A stretch of 9,657 nt of DNA, taken from Anaerolineaceae bacterium (GTDB lineage Bacteria; Chloroflexota; Anaerolineae; Anaerolineales; Villigracilaceae). Of this stretch, positions 1 to 5,554 are shown one piece after another. Below the pieces are notes generated by a model. The model did no database searches and had not been told where the DNA came from. It saw only the letters and a list, made by a program, of their open reading frames with translations. Positions within the stretch are counted from its first letter, which is position 1; each line of letters starts with the position of its first letter. The stretch lies in the NCBI GenBank assembly GCA_009885445.1, contig VFKQ01000332.1, positions 1 through 9,657 on the forward strand, in the 5' to 3' direction. The translations under genes were made by a program, and so were the position numbers.

Positions 1-32
1 CAACGGTTTTCGCGTGGCGCTGGCTTCCCCGC
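1..32 (+). repeat. 3' end of DGR variable repeat (VR), including the candidate IMH region
   Basis: Bases 1-32 are identical to TR bases 1646-1677, and the match breaks at base 33 (C here, A in the TR). From base 5 to 32 there is no adenine, so this part cannot be altered by adenine-directed mutagenesis. That fits the invariant 3' anchor called the initiation-of-mutagenic-homing (IMH) sequence in known DGRs. The diversified adenine sites of the VR lie upstream of the window. Confidence 0.85.
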
Positions 33-40
33 CCATGTAG
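1..40 (+). CDS. C-terminal end of a DGR target protein (FGE-sulfatase/C-type-lectin fold), partial
   Basis: Only the last 12 codons and a TAG stop (38-40) are inside the window, read in the frame starting at base 2. They spell N-G-F-R-V-A-L-A-S-P-P-M. The G-F-R-V-A block is the usual last strand of FGE-sulfatase-like domains, which form the C-type-lectin fold used by many DGR variable proteins. Its DNA is identical over 32 nt to the 3' part of the template repeat at 1646-1677, which marks it as the target of the adjacent retroelement. The rest of the gene lies to the left, so its N-terminal domains (enzyme, protease, kinase or surface anchor) cannot be seen. Confidence 0.85.
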   Translation, partial: NGFRVALASPPM

Positions 41-95
41 CTCTTGTTTTCTGCTTTTCTGTTTCCTGCGTTCTGTGCTCTGTGTTCTTAAGCCT
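41..95 (+). repeat. Degenerate TCTG-ending heptamer array in spacer
   Basis: From 47 to 89 the sequence falls into units TTTTCTG, CTTTTCTG, TTTCCTG, CGTTCTG, TGCTCTG and TGTTCTT, a period of 7 nt with one 8-nt unit. No gene is visible. A very similar array follows the caspase gene at 9591-9625. Confidence 0.6.
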
Positions 96-123
96 CCCGC
101 CGTAAGGCGGGAAAATTTTTTTT
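96..123 (+). terminator. Intrinsic-terminator-like hairpin after the VR gene
   Basis: CCCGCC (96-101) pairs perfectly with GGCGGG (106-111) around a GTAA loop. AAAA and eight Ts (116-123) follow. This is a good rho-independent terminator for the DGR target gene and separates it from the RT. DGRs such as that of Bordetella phage BPP-1 need a small hairpin/cruciform shortly 3' of the VR. The GNRA-type loop here is suggestive, but the distance (about 63 nt past the VR end) is longer than in that model, so terminator is the preferred call. Confidence 0.65.
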
Positions 124-139
124 GTGAAAAGGAGAGAGT

Positions 140-1195
140 ATGAAAACCTACAAACATCTTTACTCGCAAGTATCTAATTTTGAAAACCTGCACCTGGCCT
201 ATTACAAGGCGCGCAAGGGTAAGCGCGGCAAGGCTTATGTGGCTGGCTTTGAGCGCAACTACGAGGAGCAGTTATTCGTTTTGCAAGATGAATTGCGCGC
301 CAAAACCTATACGCCCGGCGCGTATGCCAGTTTTTATGTGCATGAGCCAAAAAAACGGCTGATCTCTGCCGCGCCGTTTCGCGACCGCGTGGTGCATCAT
401 GCGCTGTGCAACGTGATTGGGCCCATTTGGGAGCCGCGCTTTGTTGATACCAGTTATGCCAACCGCGTGGGCAAGGGCACACATCGCGCTTTGAATAAGA
501 CCACTGAATACGCGCGCCGCTACCGCTGGTTTCTGCAATGCGATGTGAAACAATTCTTTCCATCCATAGACCACGCCATCTTGCGCGCCGAACTGGCCCG
601 CCTGATTGCAGATGAAGATGCTCTTGGCTTGTGCGATGTTGTTTTGAAAAGCGGCGTGGGCGTATTGTCGGAGCAATACGACATGGTCTATTTTTCTGGC
701 GACAACTTGTTTGCGGCACAACGTCCGCGCGGCCTGCCCATCGGCAACCTGACCAGCCAGTTTCTGGCCAATGTCTACCTCAATACTTTCGATCAATTCG
801 TTAAACGTGATTTGAAGTGCGGCGCGTATTTACGTTACGTGGATGATTTTCTATTGTTTGGCGATGATTTGAAACAACTGTATGAATGGCGCGCGGCGAT
901 TATCAAAAAGATGGCAACATTGCGCCTGACCCTGCATGAAGAAAGCGCGCAAGTTTATCCAACGCAAAGCGGAATTCCGTTTTTAGGGTTTCGCGCCTTT
1001 CCGGGGTATCGCCGTGTCAAGAGTCGCAAGGTGATTGCCTACCGCCGCCGTTTGAAAAAAACATTGGCTGGCGGTTTTTCATACGCTGGGCTGGCAACCA
1101 GTATTCGAGGTTGGGTTAATCATGCCCGCCATGGCGACACACACGGCTTGGTGCGCTCCATGCTCCGCTTTCCCATTCCGCGAGCCACGTTATGA
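140..1195 (+). CDS. DGR reverse transcriptase
   Basis: This RNA-dependent DNA polymerase copies the template-repeat RNA into adenine-mutated cDNA, which replaces the variable repeat of the target gene. The 351-residue size fits stand-alone DGR RTs. Visible RT motifs are F-L-Q-C-D-V-K-Q-F-F with catalytic Asp135, the G-L-P-I-G-N-L-T-S-Q block at 198-207, and Y-V-D-D at 233-236 with the two metal-binding aspartates. The I-G-x-x-x-S-Q form of the fourth motif is characteristic of DGR RTs; group II intron enzymes usually have Q-G-x-x-x-S-P. A basic thumb region follows (about 280-351). No maturase or endonuclease domain is present. The ATG has a strong ribosome site (AAAAGGAGAG, about 127-136). 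The stop overlaps the avd start by 4 nt, implying translational coupling. Confidence 0.96.
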   Translation: MKTYKHLYSQVSNFENLHLAYYKARKGKRGKAYVAGFERNYEEQLFVLQDELRAKTYTPGAYASFYVHEPKKRLISAAPFRDRVVHHALCNVIGPIWEPRFVDTSYANRVGKGTHRALNKTTEYARRYRWFLQCDVKQFFPSIDHAILRAELARLIADEDALGLCDVVLKSGVGVLSEQYDMVYFSGDNLFAAQRPRGLPIGNLTSQFLANVYLNTFDQFVKRDLKCGAYLRYVDDFLLFGDDLKQLYEWRAAIIKKMATLRLTLHEESAQVYPTQSGIPFLGFRAFPGYRRVKSRKVIAYRRRLKKTLAGGFSYAGLATSIRGWVNHARHGDTHGLVRSMLRFPIPRATL

Positions 1196-1527
1196 ACGAG
1201 TCGCCGTTGTTTGTGCGCACACATGATTTTCTTTTGTGGTTGTTGCCCCAGGTGCAGAAATTTCCGCGCGCCTATCGCTTTAGCCTGGCCGAGCGCATTC
1301 AGCAAACCGCGATGGATTTTCAAGATAACATTATTTCAGCCGGAAAATCAAAAGGTGATGAGCGCGCCAGCTTTCTCAAAAAAGCCGATGTTGGCTTGGA
1401 GCAAATCCGTTTCTGGTTGAGATTTTCGAAGGAATTGGAATTGTTCAAGATTGGGCAATACGAACATGCCGCCCGCCTGATGACCGAGATGGGCCGGCTG
1501 TTGGGAGCGTGGATTAAACAAGCCTGA
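1192..1527 (+). CDS. avd: DGR accessory protein Avd (four-helix bundle, bAvd type)
   Basis: This 111-residue, largely helical, basic protein matches the Avd family pattern: an N-terminal S-P-L-F-V-R-T-H-D-F-L-L-W-L-L-P stretch, K-F-P and R-F-S-L-A near residues 23-34, and a C-terminal Q-Y-E-H-A-A-R-L with G-R-L-L-G-A-W-I-K. In characterised DGRs, Avd forms a positively charged pentameric barrel that binds the RT and template RNA and is required for mutagenic homing. The ATG at 1192 overlaps the RT stop (ATGA), so the two proteins are probably made together. The stop codon lies in the loop of a small hairpin that leads into the template repeat. Confidence 0.93.
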   Translation: MNESPLFVRTHDFLLWLLPQVQKFPRAYRFSLAERIQQTAMDFQDNIISAGKSKGDERASFLKKADVGLEQIRFWLRFSKELELFKIGQYEHAARLMTEMGRLLGAWIKQA

Positions 1528-1553
1528 GGGCTTGCTTGATTGGGCAAGAGCCC
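1519..1553 (+). other. Mutually exclusive hairpins between avd and TR
   Basis: CAAGCC (1519-1524) pairs with GGCTTG (1529-1534) around the loop TGAG, which contains the avd stop. CTTGC (1531-1535) can instead pair with GCAAG (1544-1548), and GGGC (1542-1545) with GCCC (1550-1553). The second helix shares bases with both others, so the RNA could switch between folds. Structured RNA just 5' of the TR would suit DGR template RNA handling, but a role is only inferred. Confidence 0.45.
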
Positions 1554-1556
1554 TGG

Positions 1557-1677
1557 GGCCTGCGCGGCGGCTCGTGGAACAACAATGAAGACAACGCGCG
1601 CGTTGCCAAGCGCAACAACAATCACCCGAACAACCAATGGAACAACAACGGTTTTCGCGTGGCGCTGGCTTCCCCGC
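1557..1677 (+). repeat. DGR template repeat (TR)
   Basis: This non-coding donor copy is transcribed and reverse-transcribed with adenine mutagenesis. Read in the target frame it gives L-R-G-G-S-W, then N-N-N-E-D-N-A-R-V-A-K-R, N-N-N-H-P-N-N-Q-W-N-N-N and G-F-R-V-A. These are invariant FGE-fold flanks around a block with 12 Asn codons (10 AAC, 2 AAT). About 32 adenines lie between 1578 and 1648 by hand count, whereas 1650-1677 has none. AAC and AAT cannot become stops when only their adenines change. The 3' boundary is set by the 32-nt identity to the VR (1-32). The 5' boundary is estimated, because the matching VR part lies outside the window; 1557 is where the FGE-like frame becomes recognisable. 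Confidence 0.9.
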
Positions 1678-1868
1678 ACATTTTTGCGCCTTGCCGGAAG
1701 TATGTGCAGTCTATGGACTGGCATCGAGGCAATACTGGCTGGCTCTCTGCCCGGCGAACCCGCTGATGAAAGTTGACGGGAGCCAAATACACAAAATCCC
1801 CGCCCGTTCTGGTAACTCATTTCGAGCGAACGTCCGAGCGGGGAGTCCCATTCTCCATTCACTACTCT
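1678..1868. other. Spacer after TR: imperfect hairpin and heptamers, no gene
   Basis: The TR reading frame stays open to about 1766, but the peptide after A-L-A-S-P resembles nothing and has no start signal of its own. CCCCGC (1798-1803) pairs with GCGGGG (1838-1843), and CGTTC (1805-1809) with GAACG (1828-1832), forming an interrupted stem with a loop of about 18 nt. It has no T-run. It may end the TR transcript or belong to the template RNA. CATTCTC, CATTCAC, TACTCTC and TACTCTC heptamers run from 1849 to 1876 into the 3' end of the next gene. Confidence 0.45.
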
Positions 1869-2477
1869 CTACTCTCTTGAATCATTCCCCATAAAATATT
1901 CTGTCGTCGCCTGTCCTTCCTGCGTGATGCCTTCGCGTTTGAGAACCTTCCAGATGGTGAGGAAAATAATTTTGATATCCAACCAGAGGGACTGATTGTC
2001 CACGTACCAGACATCGAGGGCGAATTTTTCGGGCCAGGTGAGGGTGTTGCGTCCGTTGATTTGGGCCCAGCCCGTCAGCCCGGGGAGCGCGTCGTGGCGG
2101 CGCATTTGTTCGGCGGAATAGAGCGGCAGATATTGCATGAGCAAAGGACGCGGGCCGACGAGACTCATGTCACCGCGCAGGATGTTGAAGAGTTCGGGCA
2201 ACTCGTCCAGCGAGAGGGCGCGCAGGAATCGGCCGAGGGGAGTTAAACGCTGGGCGTCGGTGGGCGAACCCGCTTCGAGCGCGGATTGATTCGTCATCGT
2301 GCGAAATTTGTAGAGGGTGAAGGGACGTCCATTGTGGCCCGGGCGTTGTTGTCGAAAGAGAATCGGGCGTCCGTGAATCAATAGCACAAGTAGCGCAATC
2401 ACCAACAGGAGCGGGGAGGTGATTAAGAATAGAATTAGTGTTAGCGTGACATCGAAGATGCGCTTTGCGCGAGGCAT
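1869..2477 (-). CDS. Sugar-phosphate transferase (polyprenyl-phosphate glycosyl-1-phosphate transferase, PglC/WbaP catalytic type)
   Basis: The family moves a sugar-1-phosphate from a nucleotide sugar to a polyprenyl-phosphate carrier at the inner face of the membrane, the first step of exopolysaccharide, O-antigen or glycan assembly. This 202-residue protein is the minimal, PglC-sized form. It has a hydrophobic segment at 10-34 with a Ser-Pro break (21-22) expected of the re-entrant membrane helix, F-R-Q-Q-R-P-G and Y-K-F-R-T-M, the catalytic Asp91-Glu92 pair in L-D-E-L-P-E-L, and V-G-P-R-P at 107-111. It also has P-G-L-T-G-W-A-Q-I-N-G-R and a Y-V-D-N segment near the end. No Shine-Dalgarno precedes the ATG. 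Its last two codons and stop lie inside a heptamer array. No other glycan genes are nearby, so the sugar substrate is unknown. Confidence 0.93.
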   Translation of the reverse strand: MPRAKRIFDVTLTLILFLITSPLLLVIALLVLLIHGRPILFRQQRPGHNGRPFTLYKFRTMTNQSALEAGSPTDAQRLTPLGRFLRALSLDELPELFNILRGDMSLVGPRPLLMQYLPLYSAEQMRRHDALPGLTGWAQINGRNTLTWPEKFALDVWYVDNQSLWLDIKIIFLTIWKVLKREGITQEGQATTEYFMGNDSRE

Positions 2478-2522
2478 AATTTCATTCTACCAAATGTGGT
2501 ATATTTTGCGTGGAGGCCAGCC
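2478..2522. promoter_or_regulatory. Divergent promoter spacer of the sugar transferase and response-regulator genes
   Basis: Both genes must start from these 45 nt or from inside each other. Rightward, TATATT at 2500-2505 is a plausible -10, about 7 nt before the GGAGG ribosome site (2512-2516); no good -35 is seen. Leftward, TAGAAT (complement of 2483-2488) lies 6 nt before the sugar transferase ATG, which would give a leaderless message and fits its missing ribosome site. Confidence 0.3.
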
Positions 2523-3209
2523 ATGATGATGAATGAGAGAATTCTAATTATTGAAGATGATCAGGGCATCGTGAAAGTTTTGCAACGCGGACTTTCTTAC
2601 GAGGGCTACACTGTGGATACCGCCAGCGAGGGGCGCAGTGGTTTGATGTTGGCGCGCGAGCACCAGCCGGACCTTGTGATTTTGGATTGGATGTTGCCCG
2701 GCATGGACGGACTCGAAGTCTGTCATCGCATGCGCACGGCCAACGGCAGTATTCCCATTTTGATGCTGACCGCCAAAGATGCCGTGCAGGATCGCATTCA
2801 AGGTTTGGATGCCGGCGCGGACGATTATCTGGTGAAGCCATTTAATCTGGATGAATTGCTGGCGCGTGTGCGCGCGTTGTTGCGCCGCACGCAACCCGAC
2901 CGTGTGCCGATTCTAAAATTTGCCGACCTCACGCTGGATACGGGCGCGCGGCAGGCGGCGCGCGGTGAGCGTCTGGTGCAATTAACGGCGAAAGAATATG
3001 AACTGCTCGAATTGTTTTTGCGTCACCCGAAGCAGGTGCTGACTCGTGAAGTTATTTTTGACCGTGTGTGGGGCTACGATTTTGGCGGCGAGAGCAACGT
3101 GCTCGAAGTGTATGTTCGCTACCTGCGTCAGAAACTTGAAGAAGGCGGCGAAGCGCGTTTACTGCACACAGTGCGCGGCGTGGGTTATGTGATGCGCGAG
3201 AATCCGTAG
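2523..3209 (+). CDS. OmpR/PhoB-family response regulator
   Basis: This is a DNA-binding regulator controlled by phosphorylation from a histidine kinase, almost certainly the one encoded next. The receiver domain (about 5-120) has the acidic pair in I-I-E-D-D, the phospho-acceptor Asp55 in V-I-L-D-W-M-L-P-G, the Thr in M-L-T-A and the conserved Lys in L-V-K-P-F. The C-terminal winged helix (about 132-226) has L-T-x-K-E-Y-E-L-L, the recognition-helix region ending in V-Y-V-R-Y-L-R-Q-K-L, and the wing T-V-R-G-V-G-Y-V-M. The frame opens at a GTG (2496), but ATG 2523 is preferred: it lies 6 nt past GGAGG and begins the conserved receiver strand without extra residues. Two more ATGs (2526, 2529) follow in frame. 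Length is 228 residues, normal for the family. Confidence 0.95.
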   Translation: MMMNERILIIEDDQGIVKVLQRGLSYEGYTVDTASEGRSGLMLAREHQPDLVILDWMLPGMDGLEVCHRMRTANGSIPILMLTAKDAVQDRIQGLDAGADDYLVKPFNLDELLARVRALLRRTQPDRVPILKFADLTLDTGARQAARGERLVQLTAKEYELLELFLRHPKQVLTREVIFDRVWGYDFGGESNVLEVYVRYLRQKLEEGGEARLLHTVRGVGYVMRENP

Positions 3210-3302
3210 GTTCAGTTTTCAGTTTTCAGTTTTCAGTGTTCAGTAATCAGTAATCAGTGATCAGTGATCAGTCGCACCCCGCAACCCGCATCCCGCATCT
3301 CC
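3210..3302. repeat. Phase-locked heptamer array between regulator and kinase genes
   Basis: Twelve consecutive 7-nt units fill 3216-3299 without a break in phase: TTTTCAG three times, TGTTCAG, TAATCAG twice, TGATCAG twice, TCGCACC, CCGCAAC, and CCGCATC twice. The unit sequence drifts while the period holds. No terminator or promoter is evident, so the kinase may still be co-transcribed with the regulator across this 105-nt gap. Confidence 0.8.
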
Positions 3303-3314
3303 TAACTTGAAACC

Positions 3315-4712
3315 GTGTCTCTTCGCGACCGATTAACTTTACTGAATGTAATTCTGCTTGGGGGTCTTTTTGTTTTCTTTGGCGTGGTGGCCTACGTCGT
3401 TGTCTCCGTTCAACTCTATAATCAAATAGACGACTCGCTTGAAGCCACCGCCCAGCAAATCATTGCGCAGGCAGGCGTGGATGTTTCGGGCAACATGCGC
3501 GAACTCATTTCGCCCGATCTCACTGTCACCTCCAACACCTTCGTGCAAATCTGGAACGGCGATACATTGGTGGACTATTATCCGCACATCCCCATTCTGC
3601 AACGCTCCTTCGACGACGCTGGCCGTCACGCCACCCAGCCCATCTATCGCAACATCGTCTCGCCCACAGGACTGCCTTACCGCGTGCTGAGTGTGCCGCT
3701 GGTTTCAGGCCATGGTCCCATTGGCATGTTGCAAGTGGCTACGAGTTTGGATGTGGTGGACGCCGCCCGAGCCAACCTGTTCTCCGTTTTGACGTTTACC
3801 ACGCTTTTTGGAATCGCCCTCTCAGCCATCGCTTCACGCGAGACCGTGGGGCGGCTCCTGTCTCCGTTGGAGCGAATCAGCGCCGCGGCCGACCAGATCA
3901 ACCGCGCCGACGATCTCTCGCGGCGCGTGCCTTACGACGGCCCGTCGAACGATGAGATCGGTCAACTCGTAGACGCGTTCAATCAAACGCTGGAGCGTCT
4001 CGAAGTTTTGTTTGCCTCACAACAAAGATTTCTGGCCGACGTGAGTCACGAACTGCGCACGCCGTTAACTGTCATCAAAGGCACCGCAGACTTGATGCGG
4101 CGCACAAAAGAATTTGATCTAGAGTCGCTTGAAAGCATTGACCAGGAGGCTAACCGCCTGACGCGCATGGTCACTGACCTGCTCTTGCTGGCAAAAGCGC
4201 AGGCGGGCGAACTTCCGCTGGTGACAGCCAGTGTGGAATTAGACTCGTTATTAACCGAAGTCTTCCACGATATGCGCATTCTGGCCGGGACTCGTGTGCG
4301 TCTTTTATTAAACAACATTGACCAGTTGCAGGTGATGGGTGATCGTGACCGGCTCAAGCAGGTGTTGATTAACTTGATTGCCAACGCAATTAAATTTACT
4401 CCCACTGGCGGGGAGGTTTTCCTGGCCATGAGCCGCTCGGCGGACTATGCCAAAATCATCGTGCGCGACACGGGGCAGGGCATCCCCGCTGAAGACTTGC
4501 CCTACATCTTTGAGCGCTTCTATCGCGCCGAAAAATCACGCACACGTTCGGTTGTCTCTGGTTTTGGGCTGGGTCTGGCCATCGCGCACTGGATCGTGGA
4601 AGCGCACGGCGGACGAATCGAAGTCAACTCGCAAGAGGGCAAGGGCACGACGTTTGCGGTGTGGATTCCTTTGGTGGGGGAAGATGTGAAAGATGCGAAA
4701 GACGAAAGATGA
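3315..4712 (+). CDS. Sensor histidine kinase, HAMP-containing
   Basis: This membrane sensor autophosphorylates on His and passes the phosphate to the upstream-encoded regulator. Order: transmembrane helix 1 (about 9-32), an extracytoplasmic sensor of about 120 residues with no recognised domain, helix 2 (about 153-174), HAMP linker (175-230), and dimerisation/phosphoacceptor domain with His245 in V-S-H-E-L-R-T-P. The ATPase domain has an N-box around Asn353/Asn357 (N-L-I-A-N-A-I-K-F-T), D-T-G-Q-G-I at 385-390, F-E-R-F-Y-R at 399-404 and G-F-G-L-G-L-A-I at 416-423. All catalytic motifs are intact. The start is a GTG without a clear ribosome site, directly before M-S-L-R-D-R-L and the first helix; no better start is available. 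The charged tail E-D-V-K-D-A-K-D-E-R is partly encoded by a heptamer array. Confidence 0.95.
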   Translation: MSLRDRLTLLNVILLGGLFVFFGVVAYVVVSVQLYNQIDDSLEATAQQIIAQAGVDVSGNMRELISPDLTVTSNTFVQIWNGDTLVDYYPHIPILQRSFDDAGRHATQPIYRNIVSPTGLPYRVLSVPLVSGHGPIGMLQVATSLDVVDAARANLFSVLTFTTLFGIALSAIASRETVGRLLSPLERISAAADQINRADDLSRRVPYDGPSNDEIGQLVDAFNQTLERLEVLFASQQRFLADVSHELRTPLTVIKGTADLMRRTKEFDLESLESIDQEANRLTRMVTDLLLLAKAQAGELPLVTASVELDSLLTEVFHDMRILAGTRVRLLLNNIDQLQVMGDRDRLKQVLINLIANAIKFTPTGGEVFLAMSRSADYAKIIVRDTGQGIPAEDLPYIFERFYRAEKSRTRSVVSGFGLGLAIAHWIVEAHGGRIEVNSQEGKGTTFAVWIPLVGEDVKDAKDER

Positions 4713-4767
4713 AAGATGAAGGTTGAAGTGCGAAAGATGAAAGATGAAAGATGAAAGATGAAAAGAT
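4688..4767. repeat. GAAAGAT heptamer array overlapping the kinase 3' end
   Basis: Copies of GAAAGAT start at 4688, 4704, 4711, 4732, 4739, 4746 and 4753. Variants GAAAGAC (4697), GAAGGTT (4718), GAAGTGC (4725) and an 8-nt GAAAAGAT (4760) fill most of the gaps. The first three units encode the last residues of the kinase and contain its stop. The array fills the whole space between the convergent kinase and transglycosylase genes, and no hairpin terminator is present. Confidence 0.85.
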
Positions 4768-4768
4768 G

Positions 4769-5449
4769 TTATGGCAATCGCAAATTCAAAGACGCCTGCG
4801 CGCATAATCCCGCTCCAAAATTTTCATACCATTCATCCAATCGCGCGCTGACGGTGAATCCGGCCTGCGCGTCTGTGTAAATCCCCTCACCAAAATAAAC
4901 ATAACGTTTTGTCTCTGCGGGCCAGCTCCACTGTCCGCGACCGATTAGGCTGATGCCGCCGTTGTAGCCGGCCAGCGTCAGGGCCGTGTCACCGCCTGCG
5001 CGTTCGTGGGAGCGTGCCAGGTAGTCGAGTCCGCGTTGGGCGTTGGTGTCTGGCAGGGTGGCTTCGTCGCTGGCGTAAAAGTGAAAGGGCATCACCTGAA
5101 AGAGTCCGATTGCGCCTGCGCTGGATTGCGCGAACGGGTCGCCGCACGATTCGATCTGCATGACCGTCGCGGCGAGATTCGGGTCGAGGCCGAAGTCCGC
5201 GCTCCAGCGCAGGAGGTCGCGACTCCAATATTGAATTTCTTTGCTGAAGATGGGGGAGATGCTCGCTTGCGCGTACACGGTTTGCGATTCGACGGTTGAA
5301 TACTTTCCGACGAAGGCGGCCAGCAGGCAACCCACTATCAGCACGGACAGAGGCGGGAGGATTAGTCCAAACGAACAACCGCTTCCGCGTGGCGCGGAAG
5401 CGGTTGTTCCCAGTGGGCGTTTTCGTGAGTCAGCGCGAGGACGAGGCAT
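4769..5449 (-). CDS. Membrane-anchored lytic transglycosylase (SLT domain)
   Basis: The family cleaves the MurNAc-GlcNAc bond of peptidoglycan, forming 1,6-anhydro ends, outside the cytoplasmic membrane. The 226-residue protein has a basic N-terminus, one hydrophobic segment (about 28-48) and a soluble-transglycosylase domain (about 78-200). The domain has catalytic Glu100 in M-Q-I-E-S-C-G-D-P, G-A-I-G-L-F-Q-V-M-P (113-121) and A-G-Y-N-G-G (160-165). An I-V-G-C at 38-41 resembles a lipobox, but hydrophobic residues continue after the Cys, so a membrane anchor is more likely. No ribosome site precedes ATG 5449, and no alternative start keeps the whole anchor. A 17-bp perfect inverted repeat lies inside codons 14-26. 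The upstream membrane-protein gene is on the same strand, 105 nt away. Roles in cell-wall turnover or in a conjugation or secretion apparatus are both possible. Confidence 0.88.
   Translation of the reverse strand: MPRPRADSRKRPLGTTASAPRGSGCSFGLILPPLSVLIVGCLLAAFVGKYSTVESQTVYAQASISPIFSKEIQYWSRDLLRWSADFGLDPNLAATVMQIESCGDPFAQSSAGAIGLFQVMPFHFYASDEATLPDTNAQRGLDYLARSHERAGGDTALTLAGYNGGISLIGRGQWSWPAETKRYVYFGEGIYTDAQAGFTVSARLDEWYENFGAGLCAQASLNLRLP
5373..5409. repeat. Perfect 17-bp inverted repeat with 3-nt loop
   Basis: GAACAACCGCTTCCGCG (5373-5389) is followed by TGG and then its exact reverse complement (5393-5409). It lies within the start of the transglycosylase reading frame, encoding a low-complexity T-T-A-S-A-P-R-G-S-G-C stretch between the start codon and the membrane anchor. 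No T-run follows on either strand, so it does not look like an intrinsic terminator. A dispersed palindromic element inserted in frame, or a message hairpin affecting translation, are both possible. Confidence 0.9.
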
Positions 5450-5554
5450 GTGTGGGTTTGAGGAGAGACACGGGCAGAGGAGATTGAAGAACGCTGATTC
5501 AGGTCCGTGTCCGCGCAGGTGGCGGGTAGGTTAAGTTGACTCGCGCTGTGATGA

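Noticed and set aside
174..796. Leftward open frames opposite the RT gene
   Set aside because: They overlap a gene with complete RT motifs, lack any recognisable domain or ribosome site, and show shadow-like composition.
140..1195. Group II intron or retron reverse transcriptase
   Set aside because: There is no maturase or endonuclease domain and no intron or msr/msd structure. The motif is I-G-x-x-x-S-Q, and Avd plus TR/VR are adjacent, which together specify a DGR.
1536..1766. Open frame of about 76 codons through the TR, encoding an FGE-like end
   Set aside because: It starts only at a TTG without a ribosome site and is the TR read in its target frame. The peptide after the TR is not FGE-like. 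It is treated as the non-coding donor repeat, not a gene.
3210..3302. CRISPR array
   Set aside because: The period is 7 nt with drifting units and no spacers; there are no cas genes.
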